Shown: piece after piece, positions 35,962-46,999 of the stretch
Layout of the letters: each line of letters starts with the position of its first letter
How positions within the stretch are numbered: position 1 is the first letter of the stretch
Source of the DNA: Uloborus plumipes
Taxonomy: Eukaryota; Arthropoda; Arachnida; Araneae; Uloboridae
DNA length: 64,000 nt
Assembly: GCA_038373865.1 (NCBI GenBank)
Contig: JAXGGA010000481.1
Coordinates: 62,001-126,000 of the forward strand
Direction: 5' to 3'
Program-made: the position numbers and the translations under genes
The notes under the pieces: model-generated
Databases searched by the model: none
Told to the model about the DNA's origin: nothing
Seen by the model: only the letters and a program-made list of their open reading frames with translations

Positions 35962-36270
35962 CTATATTAGAGACGTGCACTATCACTGAATTACTCCAGA
36001 AGTCAACTACTTGAAGGGTTGATCTGATCTTGAAATCGCTCGAGAAACATTGTTCAAGCAATTGACATCTCGAGGGGTTCACAACTGGAACAGTCCATCG
36101 CTCGAGAACTTGGGGAAATGTAATGATCGAGAACTTGGGATGTGGTAATAGAGAACTTGAATGCAATAATCGAGAAATTAGAAATGCACATCGAGTTCCT
36201 GAACGATGTAAATCATCGAGTTTTCAAATGAGTTTGAATAATCAAGTGATTCGACTATGACCATCAATAG
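35962..36270. repeat. Degenerate CGAGAACTTG-type tandem repeat
   Basis: CGAGAACTTGGGGAAATG, CGAGAACTTGGGATG, AGAGAACTTGAATGCAAT and CGAGAAATTAGAAATG follow each other at about 30-bp spacing (36100-36190). Looser copies extend to about 36250, partly in inverse form (CGAGTTCCTGAACG). Confidence 0.55.
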
Positions 36271-37027
36271 TAAAGACAGGATTTGAATCACGCTAAAAGT
36301 CTAGTTACAGGCAAACCAGAAGTTTTTTGAAAAATAACCAACTTGAATCAACTGCCTGCACTCAAGTTCGCTATACTATGTGTAAAATATTCATACAAAT
36401 GATTACAATTTTAGAAAATATTAAAATTTAAGGGTTGTTGACAAAAAAAGATTTAATAACATTATTAGTATTCAATTATGTAAAATCCTCCTTGTACGGA
36501 TTAAATAAAAGGTATCCCTTTACTTTCTTAATGAAAATGCAAAAACAAACCCTGAATTTTCATTTGAGCATATTAAAACAGAAATCAGGGACTATAAATA
36601 AGGGCTAAAATACAATCTTGATACACTTTATTTTCATGTTTTGACAACTTTTAGATGCTAAAAAAAATTATGTTGTTGTTCCTTTACTTTCAAATCAACG
36701 ATTTTCAATTTCGATACAAGAGGAGGCTTAAGAAAGCATAAGAAAGCATAACTCACCGCTGATGAAATATTTGGTCCAAAAAAACTGTCCCTTTTGTCTC
36801 AAACGCACTATTTTTAAGTACATTTGAGTACCCCCCTCCCCCCGATTGCATTATAAATGCATTATTTTTTCTACACAGTTATTTTAAAATTAAAAAAGTA
36901 CTCAAAAACAGTTTATCAATTCCCGCCGGCATTTGTTTACACTTGAAACTTGAAAACAACGCGAGCGCCCTCTGTAGTTCAGTGAGGAATTCAGAATGTA
37001 GTAAAAAATAACGTAAACGATATAGCA

Positions 37028-37494
37028 GCGATACGGCTTGTACGATGAGAAAACTCTGAAATTTCAAAAACTCGATTTTTTTAATGAAACTGAAATATTT
37101 TCATCTGTTTTCAATTTTATTCACAAAATAAGGATAGAACAATTAAATAAGACAGTTATGAGCAAATACGTAAAATATCGTTTCTTGCGATATCGACGCA
37201 ATGACGCACTATACAGTTTTAGCGATATCGCTTGTACGGTGAGAGAGCTCTGAAATTTGAAAAACTCGAATTTTTTAATTTAAACTGAAAAATTTTGATT
37301 TTACTTCAATTTTATTCACAAAATAAGAGTAGAACAATTAAATTAGACAATTATAAGCAAATACGTGCAATATCGTTTCTTACGATATTGGGGCAATGAC
37401 GTACTATAAAGTTTTAACGATATACTATATCGGGAAGAAGATACGATATACGATGATATCGTTCAGATGACGGCACGATATCGTGTGCTACTAG
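37028..37494. repeat. Right inverted terminus with a 177-bp tandem pair
   Basis: CTTGTACGRTGAG followed by CTCTGAAATTTSAAAAACTCG occurs at about 37036 and 37213, and both units run through TTTTATTCACAAAATAAG and AGAACAATTAAAT. The block ends GGCACGATATCGTGTGCTAC TAGGG, inverse to the start at 26275. Confidence 0.7.
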
Positions 37495-38241
37495 GGAAGC
37501 AGTTGTACTTATACTGTTAGAAGTGAAGCAAAATTTAAACCTTGCCCTCATGGCACTATGACAAATCCTTGCTTAAAAATGTTATGGCAATATTATTTAA
37601 ATAATAATTTTTAATAATCTGTCATTTGAATGGACAGCGTATCGCCTTTGATGTCACCGCTTCAAGTCGCCGGAGCTTTCCGCATTGGATCTCGTCCGAT
37701 GACTGGCATACCCCCCACGTCCAATGAGATAAGGTGCTAATTGTACGCGCTTAGGAAACGTCGAGTGCGAAAGCTGCCTCTGGAAGGTTGAGCAAAGCAA
37801 GCCTGAAGCTTTTTCTAAGAAATAGGGGTTTAAGAGAAACTTTTTTTCCTCCAATCACGGGGGTGGGAGATGAGGGGGGGGATACAATCTTCTGTACAAC
37901 AGGAAATACTCAGCGCAGAATAAACCAATTCAGTGCTAATCTTGGAGTCCTACGAACGAATATATGAATGCACAAGTTTTTCGGATTAACTTTTCTATTA
38001 CGCACGGACACTTCAGCTGCAGTTAAAGAGAAACCAAAAATAACTCAGGTAAGTTTCATTTCAACATAAAACAGGGTTTCGTTAAAACAGGGATGATTGC
38101 ATTTCGTGCAATTTACAAAATAATAATAACAATAAATAAACAAATAAATTGAATTAAAAAAATTAATTAGCAAAATGAAATGAAATAAATATTTTTTCTT
38201 TTTCTTGTATATGTATTTATAGTTTAATTAATTTTGCTATA

Positions 38242-40144
38242 CAGGGTGAGTTTGATCGAATCTGCCATACGAAAAAGGGGGAGAGAAGAGCCCAAGTGGA
38301 GTATAGAACCACCCATTAGCGATATCAATTCTTAACCGTAACCGAGTAATATTATATTTAAGAAAAATTCGCAAAAAAAACAAAATTTTGAGAAAAAGAC
38401 CAATTTCTGAACTTCCTGTCGAACCTACATACCAAATAAGTACATATTTGGAAAGAACAGACAAAATCCTTTAAAATGACACTTTTTTCATCAAGATAGT
38501 CGCACTTCACAGTGAGTTACAAGCTTTCAAACACTGGAAACATTTAAAAATGAAATTTCATCAAACTTTTCAGTCAAAAATTTCAGAAACAACCGTATGA
38601 GCTACAACCGGTCAAATGCACCAAAAACTTTCCCATTTCACTAGCTTTCAGATGATACAACAGAAAATCATATTGGGCTTCAAGTTCAGCAGATATTCTG
38701 GTTTTTGTTTGAAACAGTATGAAAATCGTCCTTTGTCCAAATATGGAAACCAGCAAAGAGTCAGACTTTTATGTTCTAAATTTTCTAATTTATGTAAGTG
38801 TACTGGTTTATTTATTCAAGAAAAGGAAAATTTTATAACTAAATATTAAATTGTAACACTTTATTAAGTTAATAATCACAACAGATGATAACAACACGTA
38901 GAAACAAAGGAAGCATTACTTTAACGCGCTTTTCACAAAGAAAAATTCAAAATTAAATGAGTTACACTAACATCTATGAGTACATTTACATGTAAGCAAT
39001 CCTCAAAATTTCCCAGAGCTACTGGAATTCTCATCCCCCACACCGGATAGATGCCCTTGGCCTTTTAAGAGCGAGAACAACCATCGCTCTCTATGAAATT
39101 TCATTTCATAGAGTCCATTCATCCTGTCATTTGGGTCCTATTCCTTGGCCACCTAGATTACCAGACCTGACGCCAGTGAACTTCTTTGTTTGGGGATTCT
39201 TGAAACAAGCAGTTTACTGCTCAGATGCAACCAATTTGCAGGACTTGCGCATTTGGCTTGATGGAGCAGTAGCAAAAGTGAGAAATGAAATTTCATTGAG
39301 AGCGACGGTAGTTTTTGCTCTTAAAAGGCCAAGGGCATCTATCCGGTGTGGGGGATGATAATTTCAGTATCTCTGGGAAATTTTGGGGATTGTTTACATG
39401 TAAATGTACTCATAGATGTTAGTGTAACTCATTTAATTTTGAATTTTTCTTTGTGAAAAGCGCGTTAAAGTAATGCTTCCTTTGTTTCTACGTGTTGTTA
39501 TCATCTGCTGTGATTATTAACTTAATAAAGTGTTACAATTTAATATTTAGTAATAAAATTTTCCTTTTCTTGAATAAATAAACCAGTACACTTACATAAA
39601 TTAGAAAATTTAGAACATAAAAGTCTGACTCTTTGCTGGTTTCCATATTCTGACAAAGGACGATTTTCATAGTTTCAAACAAAAGCCAGAATGTCTGCTG
39701 AACTTGAAGCCCAATATGATTTTCTGTTGTTTCATCTGAAAGCTGGTGAAATGGGAAAGTTTTTGGTGCATTTGACCGGTTGTAGCTCATACGGTTGTTT
39801 CTGAAATTTTTGACTGAAAAGTTTGATGAAATTTCATTTTTTAGTGTTTCCAGTGTTTGAAAGCTTGTAACTCACTGTGAAGTGCGACTATCTTGATGAA
39901 AAAAGTGTCATATTAAAGGATTTTGTCTGTTCTTTCCAAATATGTACTTATTTGGTATGTAGGTTCGACAGGAAGTTCAGAAATTGGTCTTTTTCTCAAA
40001 ATTTTGTTTTTTTGCGAATTTTTCTTAAATATAATATTACTCGGTCACGGTTAAGAATTGATACCGCTAATGGGTGGTTCTATACTCCACTTGGGCTCTT
40101 CTATCACCCCTCTTTGTATGGCAGATTCGATCAAACTCACCCTG
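38242..40144. mobile_element. 1.9-kb fold-back Tc1/mariner-type element
   Basis: Two arms of about 860 bp (38242-39105 and 39284-40144) are near-perfect inverted copies. They start CAGGGTGAGTTTGATCG and are bordered by TA on both sides (38240-38241, 40145-40146). The unpaired centre of about 180 bp carries a transposase fragment. The TA target and that fragment place it in the IS630-Tc1-mariner group. The surrounding CAGGGATGATT motifs at 38088 and 40447 (inverted) may mark an older element into which it landed. Confidence 0.9.
39110..39358 (+). pseudogene. Tc1/mariner-like transposase C-terminal fragment
   Basis: The + frame reads PIPWPPRLPDLTPVNFFVWG FLKQAVY, then a helix-rich tail (LQDLRIWLDGAVAKVRNEIS). 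WPPRSPDLTPLDFFLWGxLK is the usual motif just after the last catalytic residue in many arthropod IS630-Tc1-mariner transposases. Here Asp of LDFF is Asn. Everything upstream, including the catalytic triad, is missing, so only about 55 residues of a roughly 300-400 residue protein remain, in the loop of the fold-back. The last codons run into the right arm. Confidence 0.75.
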
Positions 40145-40149
40145 TATAT

Positions 40150-42395
40150 GCACGAAAAGAAAAGCAGACGAAAAATATATTCTTTGAATTGCGTATACTT
40201 GACATTGTTTTAATTGCCGTATTGTTTAATTTTGTATCATTAATTCTCTTTTTGCTTTTTATTAAGGTTTTTTTTAATTGTTATTTCAAATAAAGCTATT
40301 TTTAAAACTATTTCTTGCATTACATTGAATTGTATTGCAACATATATCAAACGTTTGCCATTGTTCCTTTACGGCAACAGGGGAATTTACTGGAATTTTT
40401 ATTATGATGTGGAATATTAAAAATTATTTTTCAGCGGTTTGGTAAATTTTACGGTTTTAATCATCCCTGTTCATTGAGGCCCAAATTAAAATCGACACTT
40501 TCTCAGAAGTGGCGTTTGAAAATGCTATCTTAAAAACTCCGATTCTTAATACACATTTATCTGATGTTAACTAACGCTTAGGATTTCTATAGTTATAATA
40601 TTTGAGTATTATCGTTCCATAGTGTTGAAATTTTGTGGGATAACTTTGGATTTATCTCATAATCCGAATTGGGTTTTAATGTCAATTGTATGTTTTTACA
40701 AAACACATTTTTCGAGAAATCTAAATGATCATTTTTTTCCCTATATTCCATTAATTTTTGATACAACAGCTTATTTAAATGAGAGGATACTGCTTTCAAC
40801 GCATTAACATGAGAAAATATAAGAAATGACGTATCTGTTAAATGAAGGAAAACTCTGATGTGCAAACTACATAACTTTGCACCTGTTAAAAATGCACCTA
40901 ATATTTAAGAGCCATTATTTTGAAAATCGAACAAAAAAGGGAAATTTTGGCAGTGACCTTTTTTGATTTTCCTCATTTCTTTACATGTATAAGTAGGTCA
41001 TGAGAAATGAACATTCTGAAGTTTGTAGCCCCCCAAAAAATTTTGTTCGCTCGGTAAAAACTTCCAAAGTTTGATGTTATGCAGCGCTTTTTTGGTAAAA
41101 CGGCTGAAAGACGCATTTGAGTGCGCTGTAGTTTTTTACAGAAACTCCACTCCATGGTTATGTTTACATTTATTGATTGTACAGTGTAAAGTTATGAGGA
41201 CCCCATAGTTATTTGGGTTGGGGTGTGTCGCTTTCTTCAGTTCAGGGGTCGTAAAGTATGGTTTTTAGTCCATTTTTGCTCGACTTTGAACTGCGTTATT
41301 TCCTCCTAAAAGCAACCCCCCGAATTTTTTTTAACATATACTGAAAGTTTATACTATGAAGAGAATATGTGGTACGAAAATTTTTTAGTATCTCACTGCT
41401 TTGAAGAGAAAAAGACTTTGACATTTTTCAAATTTTCAAAATTTGAGGTTTTTTGATCGCATTTAACTCAAAACAGCAACTCTAGAAAAAAAAAAAAAGC
41501 TTTTATGGATTATGGAACCTACAGACATGTAGAATAACGTAAAAAAAAGTTACGTGGAGTCTCGTCTCGTTTTCAAGAGAATATTTTTTTTGTAGCTCAT
41601 TTTAATGCTTTTTCTCACAGTAAAATGTGTCCATCAAGTAAATCAAATCTGCTGAAAATTTAAGTACATAGTAATGATGTATTTAAATTTGTTTTTTTTT
41701 AAGAGAAAAATACTAAAAACACTTAATTTTGTCTAAATTTTTATAATTTTTAGTTTTTTAATTGAAATTAACTCTAAAAGCGTGAAATCCTGAGAGAACT
41801 ATTGAATGCACATACTACTAGCTTTGAAATATTGGAAAAAGTAAATTCGGTGAGGTATCTTCAGATGTATTCTAGTGGGAGGTCACGGTTGACCTCCCAA
41901 AAAATTTCACAAACGAAAAATTTTCTGACGATTCTGCAAATTTGGAAACTATTGCAACATTGAGATTTTTTTAATGATAAATTTTTCTCACGTGTGCTTG
42001 GTCGAATTTTGCTTCACGCTTTTTTTTCTAGAGATCGGTGTGCAATCAACTGAAACATATGCTCAAAATTCAGCTATTTGTTTTATCTGTAATTTTTAAG
42101 TCTTGCAGTCATTTCTATTCTTAAAATAATAACGATAATATAATAACTATTGTAATAATTATGATTATAAAGTAAGTAAAAACAATTGCCATAGCAGGTG
42201 TTGTAGAAACGGGGTTGAAGGACGGGAATAGGATGAGATATTTTTTACGCCCCCCTACTCCGAAAAGAAATGAAAAATGTGTAAACTAGAAGGGAAAATA
42301 GGGGGGGGGGGCTTTTAGTAAACCACCCTAACACACACATATAACACTATAACAGTTACTTTTCGTTTCTTTACAATTTACAGCAGTTGAAAATG
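40150..42395. other. Unassigned sequence, probably decayed repeats
   Basis: No gene was recognised. At 41883-41950 GGGAGGTCAC...GACCTCCCA and CTGACGATTCTGCAAATT match the hAT MITE at 55312-55936 and mark a decayed relative. A G11 run lies at 42301-42311. Confidence 0.45.
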
Positions 42396-42401
42396 ACATA
42401 A

Positions 42402-43342
42402 GGGCGATTCTCTGTAAACTCGTCATTTTTCACACGAAATCTGTCCGGGCACGGTTTTTTGAAATGTTGGTATAATTATAATACTATTGCTCAGAAAATT
42501 AATCTATTACTTTGGTTTGAAAGAGGGCCAATTGAAGTTTGTGTTTTTCTGATAAATCACGATAGGGGGTAAGTCCCCCGCCTAGTATAACTAGGCAGGG
42601 GACTGTGCCAAGTGACTGTGTTTTTGCTCTTCTTTGCATAATATCTGCAAAACTATTGGAACATAATTAGTTACGAGACTACCTATCAATTTAGGCACAA
42701 ATCGTGGACATACTAACTAATATGTTTCATAATTAAACTAATTGACATTAATAAAATCACTTCCCAGAGGACTGTTTTCGCAACGACCCTGATGTATGCT
42801 TTCATCACAAATGTGACTCTGAAACGAAGCAAAGTAGCGTTTCAACACCGTTCTCGGCGATTTCGGCAAATTCACACTGATTACTTTAAACTTCATGCCA
42901 AAAAAAATTTGCAGAAGTTGTAGATTTTTCGTATTGCAGCTTTGAATTTGTTGCAGGGGACTGTTTGAAAAAACTCCGGACAGAATTTACGTGACAATTT
43001 TAAGTTTTAGAAATACGTAATTATACCTTATTTCATAAGAAAAATATAGCTTCATTATTCTATTTTTAGATATTAATTGCCAAATTTATGTAGTGTTAAT
43101 AGATTTTTTGAAATATTATCTTTAACAGTTAGAGTATGGGATTGGGACAGCCAGGGGACTGTGTTTTTGGCGCTTAGATAATTTCTAGAAAAAAAAATTA
43201 AATTGTTATCACTCCAAATATAATTGGGCCACAAAGTATTAATGCTTTACTTGTATTAAGAGCAATATTTACTTTATTACACTTTATTATTTTTAAAATA
43301 CTCAGTCCGGACAGCCAATTACCAGTTTACAGAGAATCGCCC
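42402..43342. mobile_element. 941-bp MITE inserted in a hAT transposase relic
   Basis: The ends GGGCGATTCTCTGTAAACT and AGTTTACAGAGAATCGCCC are perfect inverted repeats of 19 bp. ATAA flanks both sides (42398-42401, 43343-43346). Removing the element and one ATAA restores a continuous transposase frame across the site. GGGCG ends hint at PIF/Harbinger or a 4-bp-target group; the class is open. The interior repeats GGGGACTGTGTTTTTG-like words. Confidence 0.85.
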
Positions 43343-43346
43343 ATAA

Positions 43347-43648
43347 ACAGTGCTGAACTTTGCGATCAAATATCAGTAGTCTGTTCGCTGATGGAAAAAA
43401 ATCTATCACCGTTAGAAACTCTGAATTTCATTATAAAAATGAATTTTGCTCCAAATTTGAGCATTGCTCTCAGAATTCTGTTAACTCTACCTATCAGTGT
43501 TGCAACTGGAGAACGTAGTTTCTCCAAGCTCAAAATAATAGAACTATTTGAGAACAACAACAACTCAGTCAAGATTGTCAAACCTGGCTGTATTGGGAAT
43601 TGAGTATGAACTCATGAACAGTTTAGACTTTTCGCCTGATTTGTTAAC
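43347..43648 (+). pseudogene. hAT transposase C-terminal dimerisation domain (ZMYM/hATC-like)
   Basis: The frame reads LCDQISVVCSLMEKNLSPLE, then FAPNLSIALRILLTLPISVA TGERSFSKLK. PNL.IALRI.LTLPVSVASGERSFSKLK is the hallmark of the hAT C-terminal dimerisation region in transposases of the ZMYM1-like type. A frameshift near 43570 changes frame, after which RLSNLAVLGIEYELMNSLDF continues the domain. Upstream coding (VENDI) lies before the MITE at 42402. The RNase H-like catalytic core was not found, so this is the tail of a dead copy. Confidence 0.85.
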
Positions 43649-44137
43649 TCTTTTTTAAAATGAAATATATATTAGGTGAAAAGTTATGTTGAGTATTTGT
43701 ATTAATTCCTAAACTACTTTTTTCGACCATATTTTGAAAAATGAATTTTTTATTGTTCTTTTTGTGCCTTTCACGGTTTCTGAAAAATATAAAGTTCATA
43801 GCTAAAATAATTGGTTTAATATTTAAAACTCAAAGAGTCCTAAATCTCATTTCAATATTAATTCTCAATTCAATATTATTGCTTTAAGCTCTGTATGTTG
43901 TAAGTATGTATGATGTAAGTAGCAAAAACGAAAGGCACCCGATATTACGTGATTCTTCTCCTGCTCTCGCGCGTTGCCATTACACTGGGGGGATGGGCAA
44001 GCCCTCGTATGCTACGAAGATCCCCCAAGAGCGAGAGACCCCCCCTCCTCCTAAACGAGCGAATTACCACCTAAAAAACTCTCCTAAACCTTTCAATGGC
44101 GTAGTTTACAAGTATAAAATGTATATATGTTTATATA

Positions 44138-44787
44138 CAGGGTGTCCACTCCAATCGTGGACCAATAGCTAATTTCTAAACCGTTAGAGATAAGCATATA
44201 GTTTATTTAGGAAAAAATCTCCAAATTACGAAAGGAATTTTGGGTCTATTCAATGTTTTTCAAAAAATCAAATTTTGAAAGAGTTACGAAATTTAAATTT
44301 TTATACAGCCCCCCAGTCCTATCAATCATATTTAGTAAAACATTCTTGACACTGCAACGTTTAAAACTAAAAAAAATCACTCTTCTACGACAAAAATTGA
44401 CCGAGTTATGACGTTTTGAAAAATCAAGATTTTGCATTGTTTCATGACGCCATCGAGAGATCGCTTTAGGGACCGTATGCGAAATCCTTCAAAATCTTGA
44501 TTTTTCAAAACGTCATAACTCGGTCAATTTTTGTCGTAGAAGAGTGATTTTTTTTTAGTTTTAAACGTTGCAGTGTCAAGAATGTTTTACTAAATATAAT
44601 GGATAGGACTGGGGGGCTGTATAAAAATTTAAATTTCGTAACTCTTTCAAAATTTGATTTTTTGAAAAACATTGAATAGACCCAAAATTCCTTTCGTAAT
44701 TTGGAGATTTTTTCCTAAATAAACTATATGCTTATCTCTAACGGTTTAGAAATTAGCTATTGGTCCACGATTGGAGTGGACACCCTG
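44138..44787. mobile_element. 650-bp palindromic MITE, copy 1 (Tc1/mariner type)
   Basis: The whole element is a near-perfect inverted repeat beginning CAGGGTGTCCACTCCAATCG, bordered by TA (44136-44137, 44788-44789). Arms of about 300 bp surround a centre of about 55 bp near 44440-44490. It has no independent frame; open stretches are products of the palindrome. Confidence 0.93.
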
Positions 44788-44799
44788 TATATAATGTCG

Positions 44800-44863
44800 T
44801 TCTGCACAGGGGCGCAAATTTTTACTTTTGCACGGAGTGGTTTGAACTCTAAATCCGGCCCTG
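44800..44863 (-). mobile_element. hAT-like right end (family of 24768)
   Basis: It ends AAATCCGGCCCTG and contains GGGGCGCAAATTTTT. The reverse complement matches the left end at 24768 in the order CAGGSCCGGA, CCGTGC, then GCGCCCCT. No partner end was found. Confidence 0.4.
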
Positions 44864-45079
44864 CAATTACATTTCGTATATCAATTTAAACGAGGACGAG
44901 TTTATGCCTCATTGTGAAATGTTGCACAGTGGATCTCTTAGAATACATCTGAACAATCTTATTCAAGGTTAGGTCATTTGAAAGATTGATGATTGTTGAA
45001 GCATAACATGTGTGTCTACGGAGTTCAGTATCGCTCATAGTGGCGTTTCTTGAGTTTGGAGAACATTTCTATGTGTTAA

Positions 45080-45294
45080 GCGCTATTCACATTATGACCG
45101 ATCCGGCAGTCCGAACCGAATTTTTCGCTGCGAAACTGGTTTTCAGAATCCTTTGTAAGACAGCACGCCGAATCATCGGCTTCCATCTCGGTCTAGAATG
45201 CTTGATGTCGTCGGCTCCGACAGCCATCTGATTTTTTGGCAGCGATTTCATTGGCTCCCGAGCTCGGACGAAACGGCCGTAATGTGAATAGCCC
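45080..45294. mobile_element. 215-bp MITE with TTAA target (piggyBac-like)
   Basis: The ends GCGCTATTCACATTATGACCG and CGGCCGTAATGTGAATAGCCC are imperfect inverted repeats. TTAA flanks at 45076-45079 and 45295-45298. It is GC-richer than its surroundings and has no coding content. It lies between the two 650-bp palindromes. Confidence 0.75.
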
Positions 45295-45363
45295 TTAAGA
45301 ACAGCTGGCCGATGGTTCGCCGTTATCTTCCACGATCAACCACGGCAGCAGACGGCCAATATA

Positions 45364-46014
45364 CAGGGTGTCCACTCCAATCGTGGACCAATAGCTAATT
45401 TCTAAACCGTTAGAGATAAGCATATAGTTTATTTAGGAAAAAATCTCCAAATTACGAAAGGAATTTTGGGTCTATTCAATGTTTTTCAAAAAATCAAATT
45501 TTGAAAGAGTTACGAAATTTAAATTTTTATACAGCCCCCCAGTCCTATCCATTATATTTAGTAAAACATTCTTGACACTGTAACGTTTAAAACTAAAAAA
45601 AAATCACTGTTCTACGACAAAAATTGACCGAGTTATGACGTTTTGAAAAATCAAGATTTTGCATTATTTCATGACGTCATCGAGAGATCGCTTAAGGGAC
45701 CGCATGCGAAATCCTTCAAAATCTTGATTTTTCAAAACGTCATAACTCGGTCAATTTTTGTGGTGGAAGAGTGATTTTTTTTTAGTTTTAAACGTTACAG
45801 TGTCTAGAATGTTTTACTAAATATGATTGATAGGACTGGGGGGCTGTATAAAAATTTAAATTTTGTAACTCTTTCAAAATTTGATTTTTTGAAAAACATT
45901 GAATAGACCCAAAATTCCTTTCGTAATTTGGAGATTTTTTCCTAAATAAACTATATGCTTATCTCTAACGGTTTAGAAATTAGCTATTGGTCCACGATTG
46001 GAGTGGACACCCTG
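45364..46014. mobile_element. 651-bp palindromic MITE, copy 2
   Basis: It is nearly identical to the copy at 44138-44787, with the same CAGGGTGTCCACTCC ends and TA borders (45362-45363, 46015-46016). Only scattered substitutions separate the copies, for example in the centre (GACGTCATCGAGAG versus GACGCCATCGAGAG). Confidence 0.93.
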
Positions 46015-46094
46015 TATTTCCCTGCAGGTAACAGAAACAGGCAGTAGACAGCGAGAAAAATAATAAGACACATACAACGAGCTATTGAATGACT

Positions 46095-46805
46095 AAATGA
46101 AAAATGATCAAATAAGCTTTGATAAATATGATTGAAGTGAAAACCATTTTAAATAAAACACAAGTTATTGAGAAATGCTGCAAATAGCTATTTCAAGACT
46201 ACGATGCAGCCTCTTCAGCAGTGCAAAGTTGAATTGAGCCTTGATTGAAGTTAAATTTCGAATTAAATGACCTAAAAAGACCTTCATAGTGCAATATTTA
46301 TGTTTGAAAAAGAAATATCTGTGAATCTGTGTCACATTAAAACACCAAAAATTGGGGTTTTTCATTTTTTTTTAAATTTTTCAGGGATAATGCATCTATT
46401 GCTGGTCCTATAAACTCAATGCTTTATGTTGTGCTCGCCAGTACTGCACGGAGTTAAGTCTTTCTATATTAATTCCTAGATAAACATTGTCATACCTTTA
46501 ACTGTTTTCCAAGCTTAATAAACGAATTTTCTGCTGTTGTAATAGCTACGTTTATAGTGCAAAACATTGTCAGAGTAATTTAACATTCATAAAAATAAAA
46601 TGAAAAAAAGCATCTTTTGTACTAAAATATGATAAATATGAAAAAAATAAGAGCGGATGTAAATAAAGCACAATTTGTCCAGAGAATGCAGCATGTAGCT
46701 GTTTCTAGACTACAATGGAGCCTCTTCATTAGTACAAAAACACTCAACATTCAACAAAAAGTCGTCAGAGAACCACCTCAATGAAAAGACCGCAGTGTAT
46801 TATAT
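46095..46805 (-). repeat. Diverged ~210-bp direct repeats spaced ~510 bp
   Basis: Copy A (about 46095-46310) and copy B (about 46600-46805) share TATTTCAAGACTACGATG-type text, GCCTCTTCA and AAAAGACC. On the - strand both show TGAAGAGGCT..., TGTAGTCT and GAAA in the order of a hammerhead core, but degenerate. Direct repeats around a unit recall the pseudo-LTR layout of Penelope-like elements; no reverse transcriptase was found. Confidence 0.5.
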
Positions 46806-46817
46806 AATTCAAGCTCA

Positions 46818-46989
46818 CAGGCCTGTCATTTAGAGGGGGCAGGGGGGGGGGTCAATCCCCCCCCCCCGACTTGAGAAATCAATGTATTTACACATAAGTG
46901 GGTGTGGCTTTTCATGCTTTTCGATGAAATTGCATTGAGTTTGGACCCTTTGCCCCCCCGCCCCGGAAAAACTTGATATGACGTCCCTG
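46818..46989. mobile_element. 172-bp hAT MITE
   Basis: The ends CAGGCCTGTCATTT and ATATGACGTCCCTG are inverted repeats with G/C runs inside (46842-46851, 46857-46867). The flanks CAAGCTCA (46810-46817) and CAAACCCA (46990-46997) agree in 6 of 8 bases, consistent with an aged 8-bp duplication. Confidence 0.65.
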
Positions 46990-46999
46990 CAAACCCATC

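Larger units (their letters stand above)
26275..37494. mobile_element. Possible 11.2-kb element or composite with inverted CTAGTAGCACA termini
   Basis: CCCTAGTAGCACA at 26275 and TGTGCTACTAGGG ending at 37494 face each other. Each leads into CGATATCG-rich tandem subrepeats (26.3-26.7 kb; 37.0-37.5 kb). Between them lie a hAT (27362-30769), a GC-rich block and a Helitron, which could have accumulated after insertion. No target duplication was visible outside the ends, so these could also be two separate copies in opposite orientation. No gene typical of large elements (Polinton or similar) was recognised inside. Confidence 0.4.

Noticed and set aside
39877..40293. 138-codon frame on the + strand
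   Set aside because: Lies in the right arm of the fold-back and beyond; mirrored in the left arm, no domain.
43906..44172. 88-codon frame on the + strand before the first palindrome
   Set aside because: No domain; it runs into the palindromic MITE.
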